Below are positions 57,441 through 64,000 of a DNA stretch of 64,000 nucleotides, piece by piece (within the stretch, counting starts at the first letter, position 1; each line of letters begins with the position of its first letter). The notes under the pieces are model-generated. The model was not told the DNA's origin, ran no database searches, and was given only the letters and a program-made list of their open reading frames with translations. Source of the DNA: Paragonimus westermani (taxonomy: Eukaryota > Platyhelminthes > Trematoda > Plagiorchiida > Troglotrematidae). Where the stretch lies: assembly GCA_008508345.1 (NCBI GenBank), contig QNGE01001000.1, positions 137,855 to 201,854 of the forward strand, read 5' to 3'. The position numbers were made by a program, and so were the translations under genes.

Positions 57441-59610
57441 CTAATTTGGCAGCTTCTGAATGCCAACAAAAGTGCGGTCCAATTTTCCCAAGTAAAATAT
57501 TCCTACATTCGGAACAAAATCCCGTATGCAACTAGATCCAGTAAGAACATGCATCAATCCAAACGAAGCTTGGAAACTTCTCTGACGACAACGAACGTCA
57601 CGTCCATTTCCAAACTCCGCTTGTCTGAGGGCGACATCTTTGAAAACAGACCTAATAACATCTGAGGGACCCCTCTGTGGTGCGTGATGTAACATCACAT
57701 ACGGTTCGAATTGGATAGATCTTATAAATAGTTGTTTGAAATTTGCACGTGAACAAGAATACATACCTGCGGTCAAAATATATGGGTTTTAATATATATA
57801 TATATACGCCCGTTGGTAGTAACCCAATCATTAGGGTAGGCTCTTACTTCATACCTAATGAAAAACAGCTGTGTGTGATTACTGATCACTATGTACAAGA
57901 AGTGCACGCTGAAAGTGTCTGGAAAAAAATCGACCCGTTTTTCTCACACAGTTACATAAAAAGCAATAGTGAACAAACGGGTATGCGCTTGACCTTCGTA
58001 CATTGACAATTTATAACGTCTCTCCTGAAGAACAGTCAAAACGTAGTCTCAACAGGCACTGAACTAAAATAACGCAGCAGGATTAGGAAACAAACCGTTT
58101 ATTCCCAGCACTGTTAGGAAATATGATAAACAGTTAGCTTTAGCCTAGTCTGGGACTAACGACAGCAACCAAGGGGAGAAAGATAGGAAGCGTGAGGTTG
58201 CCCCAGCCCACTTAGCAGCACTCAAAAGCGCGCCAGGAAAATGGTGTGTATATGATTCAAGTGCATTGAACAACGGTGGAATGGGTCTGGATCAAACGAA
58301 CTTGAAGAGTGGAATAACAAAAACGTCGTTAGCAAAAAGGCAAGCATTAACTGCGTGCAGTTAGTTGCACGACGGAAGAAAGTGACACTGAGTTCATATC
58401 AGGCCTCCGATAGCAGACACACACAGAATCATGCGCACCGAGAAGACAAGCAAGGGAACAAGGTTGTAGCTGGGATCCTTGGAGAGGCCACACCATCGCT
58501 GGTCACTACAAACCTCGTGTCATAATTTGTCCTCCTTCCCCTCCTTATAGACCAAATGGCAATCTGTCTCTGTTGGTAACCAGTCTTTTCATTCTATATA
58601 TCGGCTGTGGACGGCAAATCGACACTGAAAATCGGCGGTAACCATATAATACAAGAAGCTGCTAATCGATCGCCCTTCACATTCAACGGTAACAACTGTC
58701 TACAAGTGCTACATACTTTATTAACTATTACAAAGTTGTTAAGTTTTTACGGAGTTTTACTAGAAAATTACATATTCTGTTATTCAGCATAGTTCACCTG
58801 GCCACCCTACGTTCTCCCGTTTTTCGCTAAAGTTTCATTTTCATTCTTGACCTCACAACTATACCTCGTGCGAAGAAAAATCCCAGGTCCGGATACTCAA
58901 AATGCCGTATTGGTGGGAAAATTCGCGAGATGTGCAAAATTCCGTCGATTTTGAGCGAACAACGAAGTCCAGACAAGAGATCAGTCCGTTTCTCCTCCAA
59001 AGTATATGCTTTCTTTTCCCCTCATCCCGATAAAAATTTCTACGTATACTTCCGGAACCATCTACATTAAATAACGGCGAAATTCTTCGACAGTTCATTT
59101 TCTCCCTCTCAGATCACTTTTTTTCTGGCAACACCTTGACCATTAGGCCAGCGTTCACCTTGTAGAGGGCAAACTGATGTAACTACTCAGTAGTTTTTTC
59201 AATTGAAATTTGAAGATTTTGAGAACTATAATCTAAGAAGCATGCATTTCAAACCCTTTATCATGAACTGACATTCTTCCCTTATTATGTCTGTTTTGCT
59301 GCTTTGCTAACATGATTGGCTCATTGCACGGTTATTGATTACTGTGTGCCTATGTGTATATGGCTTTACAATGTGTACACTGATAACACTGACTAGAGCA
59401 CGTTTCCCACTGATGCGTCGAAAAACATACCATTATAATTATCATGTTAATTACGATGCGTTCTACTCTGCATAATCCCGTATGAGCAAATCAAGAAGAC
59501 ATTGAGAAGTGAGATCGCTTCATGTGACCCACAGTTCACGATGAAACAGGCATTACTAAGAATTAAATCGAATTCCTTCAGTAATTTCGTTATACTTGAA
59601 AGTTCATCCG
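57441..59610. other. No supported gene
   Basis: Unrecognised. About 58031-58060 has a CTGAAGA...AAAACGTA resemblance to the Penelope hammerhead core but lacks the pairing. About 59412-59460 resembles 1332-1380. Confidence 0.4.
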
Positions 59611-60900
59611 CTACAGCAACATCGATTTCGGATTAACCTGTCACAATGGCCAAGGCCGAAGGACGCCTGCGCGTAGCATTCACCACAGATGGCTTGCGCC
59701 GCAGTACTTGTGGTTCCCTTCACACAACACGTATCCAGTGTGAAACCCAACGGAGTAGGATCATTAAGCATGAGTGTCGCTTTAGTGACGTAGCCGGCCA
59801 ATGTTGGTTAGCCAAATGACTCATCAACACGAAACTAAAACCTCTATCTCTCGGAAAACAGATAAAGCGATACTCCATCGATAGAATTTAAACTAAAAAG
59901 TGTTGAAACGTAGCGTGGGAAGTGGTTCAATATAAGAATACACGCTAGTGCACTCTAGAAAAGAAAATGAGGGGAAGCAAGATGGGGGGGTTGAGAGGTA
60001 ATGAAACACGAAAAACACTCCCCATATGGCACACCAACGAAGCTGAAGAGGGGAAAATATAAAGGGGACGTGAACTCGAGTTTCTGAAAAGAGGAGCGGG
60101 TGAGTTTCAAACACAGGTGATCGTTCGTCACGCCAATGAGAAGGTAGAAATCATCAGAAGTCTATCCACGTGATTTTACCCTTGCTTTCGCATCTACGTG
60201 TAAAGTTACAATCGAATTGATGAACTCACCTGGGCACCCAAAGTTGCCGAACACTGCCCACAACAGCTTAGGCTGACAGAATCGAAAGCCTCGGTGAAAT
60301 TCACGAACAGGTCATGCGGAGGCTGGTCGCATTCTCGGCACCTCTCCAGAACCTGTCGAGCAGCAAATATTATGGCGACCTCATTGAAATTTGCCCGGAA
60401 CCCATAGTGCTTCTCAGTAACATTGAGCTCGAAAACGTTCGCATTCAATCCATTCGGGAGAATACTTGCAAGCGACTTACCGGCGCAGATTAGCAGGCTA
60501 ATGTCCCGATGGCTGTTGATGCATTGTTTGCTACCCTTACCTTTAAACAAGTGAACGATGGGGGCATCCTCGATATCTTTCAGCAATAATTTCTGGCCCC
60601 AGGTGCAGTGAACCAGCTGAAGCAAGCATGTTCCAGAGTCCATCCATTTTTTAGAACATTGTCTAGCAATCTATCCTTACTAACAGCTCCTCCATTTATC
60701 CACTCGCTTTCTGCACCTCTGTTAAACCCGTAGCGAAAATATGTGAAGATTTGCTAGCTTCTAATGGCATACTGCTCATGGTCACTCGACCGATGATTAC
60801 AGGGCGGTTTGATAAGCTAGCACGGTGCTTGCGCCAAACTCCAGTGAAATCCTGAGGCTGCGATCGGAAAGCGCCATTTTCCCCGTAAACCACTGTTTCG
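59611..60900 (-). mobile_element. RTE-like LINE copy C2
   Basis: On the - strand: AFRSQPQDFTGVWRKHRASLSNRP near 60820-60890, then a frame at 60206-60643 with VHLFKGKGSKQCINSHRDISLLICAGKSLASILPNGLN (in part), GFRANFNEVAIIFAARQVLE and LFVNFTEAFDSVSL. The 3' non-coding region (59620-60120) aligns with 13168-13600 through CGGATTAACCTGTCAC, GGCCAATGTTGGTTAGCC and ACACCAACGAAGCTGAAGA. The palm catalytic region is deleted between the AFDSV block and the 3' region. It is the empty-site control for the LTR in LINE C1. Confidence 0.78.
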
Positions 60901-62583
60901 AGAGATTGGGTGAATGGAACGAAATTCTAAATAAACTAGTTTAAAGCTCTTCGTGTCGTTTGGGATCGGCGTGTTCATGACTCCTCTCGCCTTGCTTCTT
61001 TTACCGGTCGTCCGTGAACGCGCTCGGCGAGTTAAGGGTGCAAAGACTCTTAGACAGGATATAGTGTTCGGTCAGCTGGGAAGTTCATGTCATCCAGGAT
61101 AAACGGTTGTGCATCCACCGGTACCGACCGGATTGTGGCTGGCAACTAATCACAGTATTGGTTCTTTGCATCGTCAGTGTGGCACAGTCATACCATGAAC
61201 GTTAACAAACATGGCACACTAACCTCGACCGAGACGCACGTGCCTGGACAGGACTCGAGGGCTGACGCCCTGTGGCTCGACTATCTTCCAAGCACAGATG
61301 CGGTGAGTTACTGCGAAGTGGACGCCGTGCCCCCAAACACCGTATACCGGGTAACATATCCAGTATAATGTATATCCAGCATCTACTTCACGGAGCTTAA
61401 CTTCATCTGAAAGCCTAGTCCCACTGACGGCTGCTACATCGATGCCACAGCGGCCCAGTTTCGTGGCGGCTGGTGCAGTGTGGTGTTCTGGCCATCCTGT
61501 GGTGCTTCATCGACCCAGCGGCGTGTGGACCTTTCGTGTCCTAACGAAGAGTGTCTTGCGTCACTGGGTGTGTTTCAGGTTGGTCTTTGTGTCACTGGGA
61601 CTTGTGTGAGCATTGTACGCCCTAGGATTCGTGCTGGAGAAATCATTAGATGAGTGTTAGATTTCGAAAGCATAACATTTTCGCACATCTACCCTGCTGC
61701 AAACAACAGATAGGACTACCCGCTTTACTTTGTGCGACTTACGATACGTTACAGGATGCAGTAAGTGATATCATTTCTGAGATGATCTTAGGATACTACC
61801 AGGAGGCCCGTATCTGAACAGGGGAACCTTCGACCCAGAAGCCTGCATGGCAGACAGCGGTTGATAAGCGCAAAAATGCAGCATCATCGATAATCAACAA
61901 CAACCAAATTGCCATGGCCACGCAAGGGTTCGACAGCTACACAACTGTGCATCAAATACTCACACGATCATTCAGCATTTGGCCCACTGCATGCTCACAA
62001 CCGTTTACAAATCAACATTAGTTTATTGATATGTGCTTATTCATGTAAACGCATGGCTCAGGTTGTTAGTGGAGGCACTTATTAATAAATCCAGCAAAAT
62101 GACTTCACATGAGTTCCACTTAGAACACGCACATTTTATGGGGCCTCCCAAATCGCCACACAGTATTCCGTTCCCCGAAATAAATCCCGACTGCATAGCA
62201 AAACGCCGCAACTAACACTGGAAAAAGTTACACATCTCAGTAAACATATCAGAATTAAGTATATTGTCTGAATCCTATGTCAAAAAGCTTCGCATACATA
62301 GTGTTCATCATAGAAAATATAACCACCAAACACATTTTCTCATTTGACGTGTACAGTCGCGATTTTTCTTAATGAATACTCATTGTGCGAAGACGTTTTT
62401 TGCGACGGCTGAACGATGCGCGAGAATTTCAACTTTTTGCCGAGCTTCAGCAATTGACGGAATTCTAAGCTAAAGTCAGCTTGATCGTTCGCTGCATTTT
62501 GAAATTTTCCATTCGTCCCCGCAGAGCCATCTTATTTTAACACTTTCCGGACGCCGATTATATCCAGTAATGGTATTTGGACG
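60901..62583. other. No supported gene
   Basis: Unrecognised; the 63-codon frame at 61177-61368 has no domain. Confidence 0.4.
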
Positions 62584-62869
62584 TGTAACATGCAGGCCAG
62601 CCGACTCTACTTTGAATGCCCGACTTCGCGGACCAACCTTCCGGCAACGTGAACGCACCAGGGGACACTGTTCTTCCGAAGTAAGGGTTCGAACAACAGT
62701 CCTGAAGAGGGGAACAATACAAACAAGAATGAGTCGAAGGCCCAGCAAGCCATGCACACGACTTACAAAAACGAAAGCTAAGACGGCACCGACAACACAG
62801 CAGCACGCCCTGTTACACAACTCAAATTCAATTCGTGCGCGCTCGCCGGTTTCTGTTGCGCGTTACACA
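62584..62869. mobile_element. Solo LTR, family B, copy 2
   Basis: TGTAACATGCAGG...GCGCGTTACA aligns along its length with 9999-10284, including AGCCATGCACACGACTTAC and CAATTCGTGCGCGCTCGC. GACG occurs just before it (62580-62583) and at 62870-62873, a possible 4-bp duplication if the element ends GTTACACA. With the stricter end at 62867 no duplication is seen. Flanks are unrelated to those of copy 1, confirming the boundaries. Confidence 0.72.
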
Positions 62870-63390
62870 GACGTTTCCCGAGAGTCGGTATCCTTTCATA
62901 CAAAAATAATGGGAAAACTGGTATAAGGCGAGCGGTACGGCAAGTTTCAGTAAAATGGTACGAGTGAAACTCCCAAATGAAATGTGTGAAAATATGCATT
63001 TCACGGATCCTAACATTATCGCACCTAGTTAGTGTTTAAATTGTTCACTGCAAGTAAATCACTTTCGTACGGCGAATCAACATGGCGGTGAACAACGAGG
63101 ACGTTTTCTGGAGAATATTCAAAGAGAAACACCAGAACTTCCGGGAGTACCAGTACGGGAAACGTGTAGCAGTTTCATCATCAATTCAGCAGCCAACGTG
63201 AACCACGAGAACGGCCCCAATGTCCTTCTCAGGACAAGCTGGAATGATCCCACGGCCCTCTTCAGGGCCACTTACAACCTGATTTCCATCCCGGGCCCTG
63301 CTCACTTATTGTTACAGCCACTGAGTCTTATTTCAGTGACAGCCTCCTGCGTCCTTAGCCGACTGGCAATACCATATTCCGTGGTCAGGC
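62870..63390. other. No supported gene
   Basis: A 40-codon frame from the ATG at 63082 (MAVNNEDVFWRIF) is too short to support. No other signal was recognised. Confidence 0.4.
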
Positions 63391-63955
63391 GAGGAGGGCA
63401 TATATATATGTATATCGGTGTATATGTATATGGATTTGCACATAGGTACGTATGTTTATATATATATATGCATAAAGATGATAATATACATGTTTGCATG
63501 GATGTACCCATATATTTACATATATATACATGTATATATGTACAACTATATACATAAACATAGATATATATTTCCATTTACATGCCTACATGAATACGCT
63601 CATCAGAGAGAATACATATAGGTTTATGTACACTCTGACGATATATCTATATGCATATATATACTGATGAACGTATTCATATAGCTATGTATGTGGAATT
63701 ATATTTCCATATATATATATATATGTATACATTCATACAATATATATGGAAATATAATTCCACATACATATCTATATGAATACGTTCATCTGTACATATA
63801 TATATACATGTATATATATACATATTTATATGTATACATATATGTATATATATATGCTTACGTATATAAGTATACACATGTATACATGTATATATGTATA
63901 TACTTATGTATACATATATGCACGTATATGTATATATATGTATATATATGTATCC
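63391..63955. repeat. AT-rich microsatellite block (TATATG/CATATA types)
   Basis: Interrupted alternating purine-pyrimidine tracts of TATA, TATG and TACA units over 560 bp. Open frames rich in Tyr, Ile and Met here are artefacts of the repeat. Confidence 0.92.
63666..63790. repeat. Near-perfect inverted repeat, arms about 50 bp
   Basis: GATGAACGTATTCATATAG...GGAATTATATTTCCATATAT is mirrored by its reverse complement ending GAATACGTTCATC, with one mismatch (C/A) within the non-microsatellite part. The arms contain unique sequence (GTGGAATTATATTTCC), so this is not only a by-product of the AT repeat. Confidence 0.8.
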
Positions 63956-63965
63956 TGACCTTTTC

Positions 63966-64000
63966 TGCTACCTTGGCGTGGTGGTTAGGCTTGCATGCTG
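63966..64000 (+). repeat. Possible tRNA-like SINE head, cut by window end
   Basis: TGGCGTGGTGGTTAGGCTTGCATGCTG resembles a tRNA A-box region and the TGGCGCAGTGGTTAACACGG head of SINE copy c. The rest lies outside the window. Confidence 0.4.

Noticed and set aside
58025..58065. CTGAAGA...AAAACGTAG resembling the Penelope hammerhead core
   Set aside because: The GAAA core is AAAA, the flanks do not pair as stem I, and there is no inverted or terminal repeat context.
63082..63204. Short 40-codon frame MAVNNEDVFWRIF... before the microsatellite
   Set aside because: Too short and without a family match; possible exon but unsupported.
63198..63958. Tyr/Ile/Met-rich frames on both strands
   Set aside because: Low-complexity translation of TATATG-type microsatellite.
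1..64000. CRISPR arrays, bacterial operons, rRNA genes or functional tRNA genes
   Set aside because: No regularly spaced repeats, Shine-Dalgarno-linked gene chains, rRNA blocks or foldable tRNAs were seen; the tRNA-like sequences are SINE heads.

Overview
The window looks like a gene-poor, repeat-rich flatworm (Platyhelminthes) nuclear genome scaffold, probably a parasitic trematode or cestode. The evidence is one host gene with a mix of 37-50 nt introns and multi-kilobase introns, many decayed CR1/Jockey-like and RTE-like LINEs, a Ty3/Gypsy element, Penelope-like remnants, and tRNA-derived SINEs that carry a hammerhead ribozyme. Two runs of N (13661-13908 and 40349-41163) are assembly gaps. 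Nothing prokaryotic (operons, CRISPR, Shine-Dalgarno sites) is present. I cannot name the species.

The only host protein gene I can support is an actin-related protein of the ACTL6/BAF53 family on the + strand. It has 12 exons from 21537 to 42728 and an inferred protein of 408 aa. Exons 1-5 lie within 0.8 kb and exons 8-12 within 0.65 kb, each cluster split by tiny introns, one of which has a GC-AG boundary. Between the clusters, introns 5-7 (6.6, 9.9 and 3.1 kb) hold single small exons and many repeats: a SINE pair, a LINE fragment, a 529 bp solo LTR, a Penelope-type inverted repeat and a gapped LINE.

Left flank (1-21.5 kb): mostly unrecognisable sequence with two + strand LINE fragments (6.3-7.55 and 8.18-9.3 kb), a 528 bp solo LTR with 4-bp TSD (5479-6006), a 286 bp solo LTR with 5-bp TSD (9999-10284), and a - strand LINE (13.17-15.56 kb) broken by an assembly gap and by a third solo LTR (14673-15194) with a 5-bp TSD.

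Right flank (42.8-64 kb): a SINE with an intact-looking hammerhead (42.85-43.03 kb), a degenerate tandem array, a decayed Ty3/Gypsy element on the - strand (43.87-46.93 kb) back to back with a + strand integrase relic of another Ty3 element (47.45-48.63 kb), a divergent SINE pair (50.97-51.45 kb), a Penelope-like reverse transcriptase relic (52.15-52.66 kb), two more LINE relics (56.7-57.4 kb +, 59.6-60.9 kb -), a second copy of the short solo LTR (62584-62869), and an AT-rich microsatellite block with a long inverted repeat (63.4-63.95 kb).

The most interesting signal is the pair of self-cleaving-RNA signatures in unrelated retroelement families. One is a hammerhead in the body of a tRNA-like SINE (42893-42937, decayed copies at 51050-51093 and 22545-22583). 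The other is a Penelope-type hammerhead-like core present in both arms of an inverted repeat (39146-39186 and 39247-39287). In both, the stem III segment is palindromic, as expected for ribozymes that work best as dimers.
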